A stretch of 64,000 nt of DNA from positions 1 to 64,000 of the forward strand of contig NZ_JYNS01000002.1 in the NCBI RefSeq assembly GCF_000934725.1, read 5' to 3'. This document shows, one piece after another, positions 26,509-35,317 of the stretch (the first letter of the stretch is position 1; each line of letters begins with the position of its first letter). The notes under the pieces were generated by a model. It was not told the origin of the DNA. It was given only the letters and a program-made list of their open reading frames with translations, and did not search any database. This stretch comes from Methyloterricola oryzae. GTDB taxonomy: Bacteria > Pseudomonadota > Gammaproteobacteria > Methylococcales > Methylococcaceae. The position numbers and the translations under genes were made by a program.

Positions 26509-27239
26509 CCCTGCACCATTTGAAGATAATACTGACGCCGCCAGGGAGAGAGGGCCAGAATGTCCCGCTCGGACCACCCGTAAGCCGCGGCCAGAGCATG
26601 AACGTCGCGCAGCAGGCGAAAAGCCCAGTTCTCGATCTCCCGCCAGAAATAGAGGGCAATGTCGAACAGAACCGGCGATGCTTGCCCGCAACTGGGACAG
26701 GCAATCTGCACTTGAGAGGAAGCCAGCGGATCAGCCCGTTCCAACCGATTAATCGCATCCACGATCACCGGTTCCGGCAAATCCCCGATGCCTTGCGGAG
26801 CGCCTTGAAAGCGGGCATCCAGCAGGCAGCACTCCAGCAATTCTTGCCTGAGGGTTTCCGGCGGCTCAGTGCCGGTGAATCTGGACAAGTCCGTGCTGTT
26901 GACCGGCCGGAGGTGGAGTTGGTACCCCTGCGTTTCAAACTGGAACGGGCCAGCCTGCTCGCTGCCGCCAGACGGCCTCACATCGTCCGCGTGGAAGGAG
27001 ATCTCGAGACGCTCCGAACATTGCGGGCACTCGGCCATGGCGGACAATTCCGGTCCAAACGCCATCTCTCGCAGGCTCAACAGCAATCCATCGCGTCGGC
27101 CGATGGGCAACTGCATCAGCGATTCCACGCTGGATTCGGGACAGGCAGCGGCTAGCAAGCCAACGGCGCGGACCGGCATGGGCCGGTCCCTGCCTTGCTC
27201 CCAAACGTCCAGCAACTCCTTGGCAGACAGGGAATGCAT
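26505..27239 (-). CDS. Zinc-finger baseplate protein (T4 gp26-like family)
   Basis: The protein has 244 residues. Two CxxC pairs (C71-C74 in CPQC and C181-C184 in CPSC) probably bind one zinc between them. The C-terminus has the helical motif REIENWAFRLLRDVHALAAAYGWSE and ILALSPWRRQYYLQMV, typical of the small CIS protein encoded next to the tube gene. The family is annotated as T4-type baseplate. The gene starts 15 bases after the tube gene. Confidence 0.8.
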   Translation of the reverse strand: MHSLSAKELLDVWEQGRDRPMPVRAVGLLAAACPESSVESLMQLPIGRRDGLLLSLREMAFGPELSAMAECPQCSERLEISFHADDVRPSGGSEQAGPFQFETQGYQLHLRPVNSTDLSRFTGTEPPETLRQELLECCLLDARFQGAPQGIGDLPEPVIVDAINRLERADPLASSQVQIACPSCGQASPVLFDIALYFWREIENWAFRLLRDVHALAAAYGWSERDILALSPWRRQYYLQMVQG

Positions 27240-27254
27240 CGGACTTGCCGCCGC

Positions 27255-27770
27255 TTAGGCCAGACTCACTTCGCTGGGTTCCACCACGGAATAGTCCCGC
27301 TCCCAGCCTTCGTTCTCCAGTTTGATGTGCTGAATCGCCACCGCATTGGCATTGGCGTCGAGATCGGGCAACGCCTGGAACTCGGAAACCCAGCAGCGGT
27401 AGAGTCGGTAGGCGAGGGCGACCTGGCCAGCCTCGTTATAGACTTCGATGATGATGTCCTTGCGGAAATCCTTGAGTGAAACCTCGGCACCGAGACCGGA
27501 ACCAAAATTCCACACCTTGTTCGCCCATTGTTCGAACTCGAGATCATGCGTCACGCCGCGTTCAAGGGTGATGGCTTCGTACTTGGTCCGGCCCGGTGAC
27601 TTGCGCTCACTGCTGGGGTCGCCTCCTTCGCGGTGTTCGACGACCTCCGTGGTCCTTCGCAACGCCCCGACCTTGCTGATTCCGGCAACATAACGCCCAT
27701 CCCACTTCACGCGGAATTTGAAGTTCTTGTACGGATCAAACCTTTGCGCGTTGACGCTGAACTGTGCCAT
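27255..27770 (-). CDS. Inner tube protein (gp19/Hcp-like)
   Basis: The protein has 171 residues. It shows the gp19 tail-tube pattern: DPYKNFKFRVKWDGRYVAGISKVGAL, EHREGGDPSSERKSPGRTKYEAITLERGV reduced here to its key parts, and LYRCWVSEFQALPDLDANANAVAIQ near the C-terminus. Hexameric rings of this protein stack into the rigid tube that is driven into the target. Only one tube gene is present, whereas PVC/Afp systems have three tube paralogues. Confidence 0.93.
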   Translation of the reverse strand: MAQFSVNAQRFDPYKNFKFRVKWDGRYVAGISKVGALRRTTEVVEHREGGDPSSERKSPGRTKYEAITLERGVTHDLEFEQWANKVWNFGSGLGAEVSLKDFRKDIIIEVYNEAGQVALAYRLYRCWVSEFQALPDLDANANAVAIQHIKLENEGWERDYSVVEPSEVSLA

Positions 27771-27780
27771 GACGACCTCC

Positions 27781-29328
27781 TTATGCCTGAATCTGTCCAG
27801 CCATCTGCTGTAACTGGATTACGACGAACTCGGCGGGTTTGAGCGGCGCAAAGCCGACGACGATGTTGACGGTTCCCCCGTTGATATCGGACTGGGTCGT
27901 CGTTTCGCTGTCGCACTTGACGAAATAGGCCTCACACGCCGATTTGCCCTGGAACGCGCCCTGTCGAAACAGGTTGTGCATGAACGCGCCGAGATTCAGG
28001 CGGATCTGCGACCAAAGGGGTTCGTCATTGGGTTCGAAAACCACCCATTGGGTGCCGCGAAACAGGCTTTCCTCGATGTATAGCGCGAGGCGACGGACCG
28101 GAATGTACTTCCATTCCGAGGCCAGTCGGTCATTGCCCTGAAGCGTGCGCGCCCCCCAAATCACTCGCCCCGCGGCCGGCATCGAGCGCAGGCAATTGAT
28201 GCCTAGCGGGTTCAGTTCGCCCGTTTCGGCGTCGGTCAAGGCGACGCTCAATTGCGGCACGCCGGTCAGGGTCGCGTCCAGCCCCGCTGGAGCCTTCCAC
28301 ACGCCACGCTGGGTGTCGGTTCGGGCGATGACACCGGCCACAGCACCGCAGGGCGCGAAATCTTCCACCTGACCGCTGCGCAGTGGATTTGGCTGGCGCA
28401 ACCGGGGAAAGAACAACGCGGCATTTTTGCTCGTTGTGCCAATGTCGATGGCGATTCCCGTCTTCGCCGTCCCCTTGTCCGACCAGTTCGTGGGTGGATC
28501 GATCAGGAGCATGGCGCGACGCTTTTCGCAGTAGGTGGCGGCGGCGCTAATCACACCGCTGTCGACGTCGCCGGTAGCGGAATAATGTGGAATGCAAAGC
28601 AAGTTGAACAGATCGACTTGCTCCAGGGCATAAAGGCCTTCCTTATTGACTTCGCCCTGAGCGGGTAGAAAGTTTGTCATCACCAGCGGCTTGCCATCTG
28701 ATCCAGTATCCAGTGCCGCCTCACCTTTGGTTCCGTCCCCTGGTATATCAGGTGGTGCAGTTGGATCGAAGGCACCGGACCAGCGTGCCAGCTTTGATTC
28801 AGCTTTCAAAACATTGTCGATGCGGCGGGCGCTCTCCTTCACCGTCAGATTCATCAGTCGCTCCCTGATACCTCCCTGGGCAGAATCCCAGATGGTCAGA
28901 TTAAACAGATCGTCCTTGGTCACACCCAGTCGCTCGGCCACATCCTTTGACACGTCGTGGTCAATCGTGGCTTTGATATTTACGCCCCAACTTCCCTCGC
29001 TAGATGCTTCCAGAGTGAAATCTCCAAGGGTTATCTGTGCTTTGGCGGATCCTTGATCTGGCGTGTTGTAGAGCCGGACGATAACGGCCTGACTTCCGCC
29101 ATTGAGGTAAAAATCACGAACGGCAAAGCTAACCGTACTATCTATTGATAGTCCTCCGAAAACACGCTCGAAATCAGCGAAACTGTTAATCGTGACGGCC
29201 TGGTTGACAGGGCCGCGAATAGTTCGGCCTAAGAATGCGGCAATGGAAGTGGCTACACCGGTAATGCTGCGGACGCCGCTAGCAATTTCCTCAATGTAAA
29301 CCCCTGGATAAGACAGTGCAGCCGGCAT
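27781..29328 (-). CDS. Contractile sheath protein
   Basis: The protein is 515 residues from the ATG at 29328, preceded by AGGAGAAAGAGT. It starts with the canonical sheath motif YPGVYIEEIASGVRSITGVATS and FLGRTIRGP. The C-terminus has RAVWGARTLQ-like (seen as GRVIWGARTLQGNDRLASEWKYI split in two parts), then YIEESLFRGTQWVVFEPND and FQGKSACEAYFVKCD. This is the tail sheath subunit that contracts to drive the tube. Only one sheath gene is present. The tube gene follows after 10 bases, so this is the first gene of the structural operon. Confidence 0.95.
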   Translation of the reverse strand: MPAALSYPGVYIEEIASGVRSITGVATSIAAFLGRTIRGPVNQAVTINSFADFERVFGGLSIDSTVSFAVRDFYLNGGSQAVIVRLYNTPDQGSAKAQITLGDFTLEASSEGSWGVNIKATIDHDVSKDVAERLGVTKDDLFNLTIWDSAQGGIRERLMNLTVKESARRIDNVLKAESKLARWSGAFDPTAPPDIPGDGTKGEAALDTGSDGKPLVMTNFLPAQGEVNKEGLYALEQVDLFNLLCIPHYSATGDVDSGVISAAATYCEKRRAMLLIDPPTNWSDKGTAKTGIAIDIGTTSKNAALFFPRLRQPNPLRSGQVEDFAPCGAVAGVIARTDTQRGVWKAPAGLDATLTGVPQLSVALTDAETGELNPLGINCLRSMPAAGRVIWGARTLQGNDRLASEWKYIPVRRLALYIEESLFRGTQWVVFEPNDEPLWSQIRLNLGAFMHNLFRQGAFQGKSACEAYFVKCDSETTTQSDINGGTVNIVVGFAPLKPAEFVVIQLQQMAGQIQA

Positions 29329-29493
29329 ACTCTTTCTCCTATTCCAAATGGAAAAATTCAACTGCCAAGTAAGCTGGGAACTAAATTACCAAAAACCAAC
29401 TTACTTTTTAAACCCCATAGATCAACATCTATTAGGCAATCAACTAAATAATTAGATGCGCCAAACGACTGCGAATTTGGAAAATATTTAGTA

Positions 29494-29520
29494 TTTATAT
29501 TTTCTTAATAGTAAGTTCAA
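29494..29520 (-). promoter_or_regulatory. Candidate promoter of the injection-system operon
   Basis: The 260 bases before the sheath gene are far more AT-rich than the surroundings. On the minus strand TTGAAC (29515-29520) is followed 15 bases later by TATAAA (29494-29499). The spacing is shorter than the ideal 17. The position would give a leader of about 160 bases. AT-richness supports a promoter here, but the exact boxes are uncertain. Confidence 0.3.
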
Positions 29521-29588
29521 AAGCCGTGTTACAAGTAGTTTTTTTGCCGAAAAACTGATGGGTCAGGGTTTAAAATAAACTTCCTGCT

Positions 29589-29852
29589 TCATTTTCCGAA
29601 AACGCGGCGACAGAATCGGCAGAGCAGGCAGTGCTCGGTGCCCTTCCTGCCAATCTGGCGCTCGATGAATCCGACCAACTGGTGAAAGCAGACGACACCC
29701 CGCGCTTCCCCGCTGCCCACATGGGTGATGCGGCCACGCCACAGTGGATTCTCACCATGGTTATGTGCCGCCTTCTCCGGCCACAGTCGAATGACGAACG
29801 AATGCGGTGTAGGTTCCTGCGGTTTTGGTTCCAACTTCCTGGTGACGCCCAT
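29589..29852 (-). CDS. Small eCIS-upstream protein, 87 aa, unknown function
   Basis: The ATG at 29852 has a good ribosome site (GGAGCGGAG). The segment PHSFVIRLWPEKA, then LWRGRITHVGSGEARGV and a C-terminal FI helix, resembles short proteins encoded beside phage-tail-like clusters with the pattern HSFIVRIW, WRG.ITHV.SGE. Two Cys pairs near the C-terminus (CLLC, CRRV) look unusual for that family. It lies 260 bases upstream of the sheath gene on the same strand and may be a regulator or accessory protein of the system. The function is unknown. Confidence 0.6.
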   Translation of the reverse strand: MGVTRKLEPKPQEPTPHSFVIRLWPEKAAHNHGENPLWRGRITHVGSGEARGVVCFHQLVGFIERQIGRKGTEHCLLCRFCRRVFGK

Positions 29853-30444
29853 GTCTCCGCTCCTTTGGCGCGCTGAATGGCCGAATTTGCCCCGGGGGCA
29901 ACGCTTCAATCCCCGACCGTGGAAGCGACCATATCAGGCAGGCGTCTTTCCAGCGTCCTTTTGAGCGTCCTTCGAAGCGTCTTTTTTGAAAAAAATTGCG
30001 CCGGTAGGCCGAAATTCAGCCAAAGATCCCATTGGGGATGACTGCTAACGCATTGGCATAGGCGGAGTCGGCGCGTCTCTGACCAGTTTCTGCGCTCTTA
30101 ATCGTTTATGATCGAAGGGCGGAGGGCCAGGCAACCATGCGTCCATGGAAGATGTCTTGCGCTGCAACGTGTCGTTACCCTCATTCACCCCGTCCGAGGA
30201 ATACGGCCCTCGATTTGGAGCCCCCGGTCCACTTTGCCGGAACGGCTGAAGTAATCGACGTCGTTACGAGTGATGTGGAAGCGGTCGAATGTGGGAAACT
30301 CGAGCCGTTCCGGTCTTCACTGGCGTCGCCACGCGAGCGACGGCGGCTAGAGCGCGCGGCGCTGAAGGGATTTGCTCCGGCTTTTGGTCGCGGTTTCGCT
30401 TACCGCCCTGTCATTTGAGTGCGATGACCGTACTCTGACAACAA

Positions 30445-30463
30445 GATCCTGCCCCCGCTACCA
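30445..30463 (+). other. 3' end of an initiator-tRNA-like gene; candidate attachment site
   Basis: GATCCTGCCCCCGCTACCA matches the T-arm 3' strand, acceptor strand and CCA end of a gammaproteobacterial tRNA-fMet as I remember it. The 5' acceptor strand (GCGGGG) is absent in the preceding 100 bases, so there is no complete tRNA. Such fragments are left at the far end of elements that integrate into tRNA 3' ends. Confidence 0.5.
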
Positions 30464-30483
30464 AATAATCAGAGGCTTACAGG

Positions 30484-30504
30484 CTACAGCTTGTAGGCTT
30501 TTTT
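30484..30504 (+). terminator. Terminator-like hairpin after the tRNA remnant
   Basis: CTACA-GCT-TGTAG forms a 5-bp stem, followed by GGC and a run of six T. It may be the terminator that once followed the tRNA gene. The AttH-like gene on the other strand ends about 115 bases downstream. Confidence 0.4.
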
Positions 30505-30617
30505 GCGTTCTGGGCGGCGTGTAGTGATTTTGGACTGACGTCGGTCAGTGTGGCCAATGCCTTTATCGAGCGCCAATGCCCCACCATCGTGGACGACGCC
30601 TCGTTCCTGATACCGAG

Positions 30618-31775
30618 TCATTCGGAGTTTCTCTGAGGGATTACGCCCTTCCCATAGCCGGTCAGTTCCACGTACCCCCGGCCGACCTGAGCACCCGATT
30701 CGGCGTCCCGAATATCCGCCGCCCCCTCCCAGTAACGGGCATCGTGGCGCAGCTCCTGGTCGGCGATCACCGGTCGGATATCCAGAAGGCGGCCCGATGG
30801 CTTGATCTTCAGCCGCCAGTGGGCGGGATAGCGACCGCCCTTGGGGCTTTCCCAGGTATCCAGAATCTCGATTGCCACGTCCTCACGGGCCAAGGGTGTC
30901 GTGGAGCCATCGGCCCCGATCAAGGTTCCGTAACTCATCGGGTCGGCCTTGCCGTCCTTGTGACGGATCTGCATGAACATCACGTCCGTTCCGTCATTCA
31001 GTTGTAGAGAAAACCAGTCCCAGCCGGCTTGATAGTCCGCCAGCATGCTGGTGCTCCATTCTCTGTCCAGCCAGGCCAGGCCGCCGACCGGCAGTTCCTG
31101 CCCGTTCAGACGGAGCATGCCTGCCGCCTTCAAGCGGGACATCGAGTAGTAATAGGAGGCGTTGCCCGCCTCCACGCTTTTGCGGCTCAAGCCGTGCTCG
31201 CCATGCAGGACGACGGGCTTAAGGGGTGAAAGATCCAGGGACAAGCCGATGCCGTCCTGTTGCGCCTGGATATGCCAGGGAAATCCGCCGTCGGGTGTGG
31301 CGTCGATACGCCAGTCTTCGAGCCAAACCTTGAGCGGTTGCGCCTGCGCTCCGGCAAGGCCTGCCGCTCCCCGAGAAACCCGCTGGAAGGAGGTGAAGCT
31401 TTGGCCGGTCACATCGGTGAGGGCAAAATGGGCCATGTAGGCGTCCTGCCCCGCCCATGCCGATTCCCGCTTCGGCGTTCCGCGCTTGAGACCATGGCGG
31501 AAGATCGTGATCTGAAAGCCGAAGCGCCGTCCTTCCGGTCCATCGAGATTGCCGGTCACGTACCACCATTCCTCGCGGAAATCGGGATGCGGGCCATGGT
31601 CCACCGGAAAGTCGAAGGGCCTGGGCGTGTAGGCCCGCTCGAAGCCCCCATGATCGGCCTGTTTGAGCGTGGCCGTTGCATCTTCCCCACTCGATGTTTC
31701 CTGATTGCCGCAGCCAGGCGCAAGCAGGGCCAATAGCAGGCAAGCCAGCAGAACCATCCGTCCCATGCCGGTCAC
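30618..31775 (-). CDS. AttH/CrtC-type lipocalin lipoprotein
   Basis: The protein is 385 residues from a GTG that overlaps the permease stop as GTGA. The signal LLACLLLALLAPGC is of the lipoprotein type, with acylated Cys22. The AttH/carotenoid 1,2-hydratase pattern is clear: FPVDHGPHPDFREEWWYVTGN (listed in part), RFGFQITIFRHGL, and GLAWLDREWSTSMLADYQAGWDWFSLQL split across the catalytic-like region. In attEFGH operons this protein is the partner of an ABC export complex. A carotenoid hydratase role cannot be excluded, but no carotenoid gene is near. Confidence 0.85.
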   Translation of the reverse strand: MTGMGRMVLLACLLLALLAPGCGNQETSSGEDATATLKQADHGGFERAYTPRPFDFPVDHGPHPDFREEWWYVTGNLDGPEGRRFGFQITIFRHGLKRGTPKRESAWAGQDAYMAHFALTDVTGQSFTSFQRVSRGAAGLAGAQAQPLKVWLEDWRIDATPDGGFPWHIQAQQDGIGLSLDLSPLKPVVLHGEHGLSRKSVEAGNASYYYSMSRLKAAGMLRLNGQELPVGGLAWLDREWSTSMLADYQAGWDWFSLQLNDGTDVMFMQIRHKDGKADPMSYGTLIGADGSTTPLAREDVAIEILDTWESPKGGRYPAHWRLKIKPSGRLLDIRPVIADQELRHDARYWEGAADIRDAESGAQVGRGYVELTGYGKGVIPQRNSE

Positions 31776-34291
31776 TCCTCCCGCAAGGCGCGGGCAGGCT
31801 GCGCCATCATGACCCGATGGGCCGGATAAAGCCCCGCCAGCAGGGCGGCGGCGAGACTCATGGCGACCGCCGAGATGAGTGCCGAAGGCGAGAAACTCAG
31901 TTCCATGGTCCAGCCGAAGGAGCGTAGGTGGATCACCCGGACCAGCGCCAAGGCGATGGCCAGGCCCAGCGGGATGGACAGCAGGCCGGCCACCAGCCCC
32001 ATGAACCCCGTCTGCAGCAACATCAGCCCGCCCGTTTCGCGCGGCGTCAATCCGGTGGCCCGTAGCACCGCCAGTTCCCGCCGGCGCTCGAACTGGAACG
32101 CCATCAGGGCACTGAGTATGCCGACGAAGGCCACTCCCATGGCCAGCAGCCGCAAGACTTGGGTGATGGCAAAGGTACGGTCGAACACTTTCAGGGTTGC
32201 ATCGCGAATCTCCCGGTTCGACTTGACCGTCAAGACCTGGCTGTCTTCCGCCACGCGCCGTTCCGTTTCCCGTCGAACCGAAGCCAAGTCGGCCCCCGGC
32301 TCCAGATAGAGCCCCAGGGAGGTCTCTCGGGGCTCGCTCCAGTAACGCTGATAGAGCGCCCGGTGCATGATGATCAACCCCTGGTCCGAGCGATAATCGA
32401 AGAACACCCCGGCCACCGGCAAGTCGACCGGTCCTGAGTCGCTTTGCAGGACCAGGTGGTCTCCGACGGAGAGATCATGCCGCTGGGCGTAGGGCTCGGA
32501 AATCATGACGGCTTCCAGTTTGGGAAAGGATCGCCACAGCGCCTTGCCATCGCCCGACTTGAACCGGAATCCAGGCTGGTCCAGGTCGGGAGGCCGAAGG
32601 ACCAGCAGTTCGCTGTTGCCCATCGAGGTTTTGACCTCCATGCGCCGGGCGCCGCCGGTACGCGCCAGCCCGGGAATGTCGGCCAGCCTCGATTCCAGAT
32701 TATCCGGCAGGTTCGGCATCAGGCCGTCGTCGGTGCTTGCCCCGGTCACGTAAATATCGGCCTGGAGAATCTCTTCCAGCCAATCAGTGATGGCGCCGCG
32801 AAAGCTCTCGATCATGATGCCGACGCCTACACTCACTGCCACGGCGACGGTCAGCGCAGCCACGGCGAGACCGGCGCGGCTCAGGGACGCGGCGACACCG
32901 GACAGCGCCAATCGCAGCAGCCAGATATCCCCAAGCCTGGCCAGTTGCACTGTCCCGGCGGTCAGCATCAGCATCAGCCAGGGGGTGATCAGACCGAATC
33001 CCGACAGCAGCATGAACACACCGCCAATGGATGCGGTGAGGCCAACATGCCGGGCTTGCAGAACCCACGCGGCCATCGACAACAGCAGCAGTCCGAGCAC
33101 TGCGAGGCCCGGCAATAGCTTGCGCACGCTTGTTTCGGCTCCGGAACGGGCGGGACGCTGCGAGGTCCGGGCCGCCTCCCAGGCAGGTGCGGCGGCGGCC
33201 AGCATCGCCACGGCGATTCCCATGGCCAAACCCCGCGCCAGGACAAGCGGGTCCGGGAGGAACTCGGTGACGGTGAGCACGAAATACAGATCGTTGATGC
33301 TGCGCGTCACGAGGTGCAGGAGGGCTTTGGCTGCGAGCACTCCGAATGCCAGGCCCAGCAAACCACCGGCCAGGCCGAGCAGAGCCGCTTCTTGGAGGAC
33401 TTCCCGGAACAACTGCCCCCGCGTGGCGCCCAGGACGCGAAGCGAGGCAAGAAGCTCCCGGCGCTGCAAGACCGAAAACGCCATGGTGTTGTAGATCAGG
33501 AAGGCGCCCACCAGCAGGGCCAGCCAACTCATGGCGCGAAGGTTTAACTCCAAGGCGGCACTGAGCTTTTGGGTCGACGCGTTGCGGCCGGCGATGGTCT
33601 CCAGCTCAGTGCCAACAGGCAGCCAGCGGCGAAGCTGCTCCGCCGCCTCGGGATATTCAGGCAAAATCAGCTCGATGCGATCCAGCCGCCCCACCCGGCC
33701 CAACAGTTCCTGAGCCGACGCGATATCCGTCAACAGCAAACCTTCCAGGGCCGGCTCCGGTGGACCGTTGCCCTCGATATAGCCGATGATGTCCAAGGCA
33801 ATTGCCCGGCCGTCGATTGAGATATCCAGCCGGTTGCCGGGCGCGACGCCCAGTTGCCGGGCCGTGACCGACGCGATCAGGGCAGATCCTGGCTCGGTGA
33901 GGAGGCGCGTGGCATCGCCGCCCCGGGAGGCGCTGACGAAGCGGCTTTGCGTTCCCCGCTCGGCATAAGGATCGAAGCCGACCAGTCGCAAGGTCTGGTT
34001 CCCTGCCCGCACATAGGCTTCCACGGACGGTGCGCTCTGACGCAAGCCCTGCTCGATGCGCAAACGCCGATACAGGGATTCGTCCAGCCCCGTCGATCCG
34101 GCTGTGATCTGGTGGGTGTAGCGGCCGGTGATTGCCTGCATGGACAGGGCAAAGGCCCTGTGGGTGCTTTCCGCAGCGAGATCGATGGCGGCGACGATAG
34201 CCACGCCCAGGGCCACGCCGATCACGGCGAGCAGCAGTTGCACCGGATGGCGCACGAAGTACCTGCGATTGGCGCGTGCGAGGATTGACAC
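31772..34291 (-). CDS. FtsX/MacB-like ABC transporter permease (AttF/AttG type)
   Basis: The protein is 839 residues from a GTG at 34291, 10 bases after the ATPase gene. An upstream in-frame ATG at 34363 would overlap the ATPase by 62 bases and was not chosen. It has the double FtsX architecture: one membrane segment near residue 15-35, a large periplasmic domain, a block of membrane segments at about 240-420, more at 430-500, a second periplasmic domain, and three segments at the C-terminus. It forms the membrane part of an export or lipoprotein-handling complex with the adjacent ATPase and the AttH lipoprotein. Confidence 0.85.
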   Translation of the reverse strand: MSILARANRRYFVRHPVQLLLAVIGVALGVAIVAAIDLAAESTHRAFALSMQAITGRYTHQITAGSTGLDESLYRRLRIEQGLRQSAPSVEAYVRAGNQTLRLVGFDPYAERGTQSRFVSASRGGDATRLLTEPGSALIASVTARQLGVAPGNRLDISIDGRAIALDIIGYIEGNGPPEPALEGLLLTDIASAQELLGRVGRLDRIELILPEYPEAAEQLRRWLPVGTELETIAGRNASTQKLSAALELNLRAMSWLALLVGAFLIYNTMAFSVLQRRELLASLRVLGATRGQLFREVLQEAALLGLAGGLLGLAFGVLAAKALLHLVTRSINDLYFVLTVTEFLPDPLVLARGLAMGIAVAMLAAAAPAWEAARTSQRPARSGAETSVRKLLPGLAVLGLLLLSMAAWVLQARHVGLTASIGGVFMLLSGFGLITPWLMLMLTAGTVQLARLGDIWLLRLALSGVAASLSRAGLAVAALTVAVAVSVGVGIMIESFRGAITDWLEEILQADIYVTGASTDDGLMPNLPDNLESRLADIPGLARTGGARRMEVKTSMGNSELLVLRPPDLDQPGFRFKSGDGKALWRSFPKLEAVMISEPYAQRHDLSVGDHLVLQSDSGPVDLPVAGVFFDYRSDQGLIIMHRALYQRYWSEPRETSLGLYLEPGADLASVRRETERRVAEDSQVLTVKSNREIRDATLKVFDRTFAITQVLRLLAMGVAFVGILSALMAFQFERRRELAVLRATGLTPRETGGLMLLQTGFMGLVAGLLSIPLGLAIALALVRVIHLRSFGWTMELSFSPSALISAVAMSLAAALLAGLYPAHRVMMAQPARALREE

Positions 34292-34301
34292 GGCGCGGGG
34301 C

Positions 34302-35042
34302 TCAGTCGGAGGGAAACAGCTTTCCGTCCGCCAGACGGAAAATGCGTCCTGCGCGCTTCGCAACCTCGATACTATGGGTCACCAGCAAAAGGGTGTGGCC
34401 CTGGGCGCGCACCAGACGGTCGAGGATATCCAGCACCTTCTCGCCGGTTTCCAGGTCCAGATTGCCGGTAGGCTCGTCGGCCAGGACCAGATCCGGCTTG
34501 TGGACCAGGGCCCGCACCATGGCCACGCGCTGTTGCTCTCCGCCCGACAAACGATCCGGATAGGCGTCAGCACGTTCCGCCAGGCCGACCTCGCTCAGCA
34601 GATCCAGTGCCCAGGCACTGGCCTCCCGATTTCGCAGACCGTTCAGCTCCAGGGGCAGAAGCACATTCTCCAGGACCGTCAAGGTGGGAATCAGATTGAA
34701 GAATTGGTAGATGAATCCCACGTGGCGCCTGCGCCAAAGGCTGCGCCCCGGTTCGGCGAGCCCGGTAAGGTCCGTGGCACCGAAGGCGATGTGGCCGGCG
34801 CTGGGCTGATCCAGGGCGCCAATCAGATGCAACAACGATGATTTACCGCAGCCGCTCTGACCCAGGATAGCGATCTGTTCGCCGCCTTGAACATCGAGAT
34901 CGACACCCTTGAGAACCTCCCGCCACACACCGGCTTCTTCATAGCCCCAGTGAACATCTTTCAGCAGCAGGCGTCTGGCGGAATCGACGGAAAAGGAAAC
35001 GGCGTCCGGGGATGGGCAGGATAAGGGCAGTTCTTGATACAT
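34302..35042 (-). CDS. LolD/MacB-like ABC transporter ATPase (AttE type)
   Basis: The 246-residue protein has Walker [10 protein letters not shown], the Q-loop in [13 protein letters not shown], signature [15 protein letters not shown], Walker [13 protein letters not shown] and the H-loop THS. The LolD-type PTGNLD and FNLIPTLT are typical for ATPases that pair with FtsX-like permeases. It is the first gene of the three-gene operon with the permease and AttH-like lipoprotein. Confidence 0.9.
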   Translation of the reverse strand: MYQELPLSCPSPDAVSFSVDSARRLLLKDVHWGYEEAGVWREVLKGVDLDVQGGEQIAILGQSGCGKSSLLHLIGALDQPSAGHIAFGATDLTGLAEPGRSLWRRRHVGFIYQFFNLIPTLTVLENVLLPLELNGLRNREASAWALDLLSEVGLAERADAYPDRLSGGEQQRVAMVRALVHKPDLVLADEPTGNLDLETGEKVLDILDRLVRAQGHTLLLVTHSIEVAKRAGRIFRLADGKLFPSD

Positions 35043-35317
35043 TCAGCGGCGTGTCGGCGAGTGGGCAGTCCCCCATAAGACCACACCTTGCCGGGAATGT
35101 TCACGGTAATTCAAGGCGGTGTAATCGTGGCCGTTTCCAATCGGAGCCAGTACCATAAAGCGTGAGCCTTCAACCTGCCGATGATCCGCCACCACCTCCC
35201 TCAGTTCGATACCGGGATTTCCCTGCTCATTGATTCCTTGCCCGGGATCGAGGACTGCAGAGCCATGAGCGGAAAGGGCGGCTCGTCTCGCCCGGAGGAA
35301 TACGGGAGCCGCGTCCC

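Larger units (their letters stand above)
29853..30617. other. Intergenic with tRNA 3'-end remnant and terminator-like hairpin
   Basis: No convincing gene is seen. Short direct repeats of AGCGTCCTT occur at about 29950-29975. A 19-base tRNA-like end (30445-30463) and a small hairpin with a T-run (30484-30504) are listed separately. A 93-codon frame at 30137-30418 lacks family features and was not accepted. Confidence 0.6.

Noticed and set aside
8314-29852. Prophage or defective prophage
   Set aside because: There are no capsid, portal, terminase, integrase or lysis genes in the block, and it has the AAA+ ATPase, DUF4255 and DUF4157 genes that are typical of eCIS.
8314-29852. Type VI secretion system
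   Set aside because: TssJ, TssL, TssM, ClpV and the two-part TssB/TssC sheath are absent; hub and spike are separate genes and the sheath is a single long protein.
30137-30418. 93-codon plus-strand frame
   Set aside because: No ribosome site, no recognisable domain, and its composition is unlike the neighbouring genes.
30370-30463. Complete tRNA gene ending at 30463
   Set aside because: The 5' acceptor strand and the anticodon arm cannot be found in the preceding 100 bases; only the 3' end is present.
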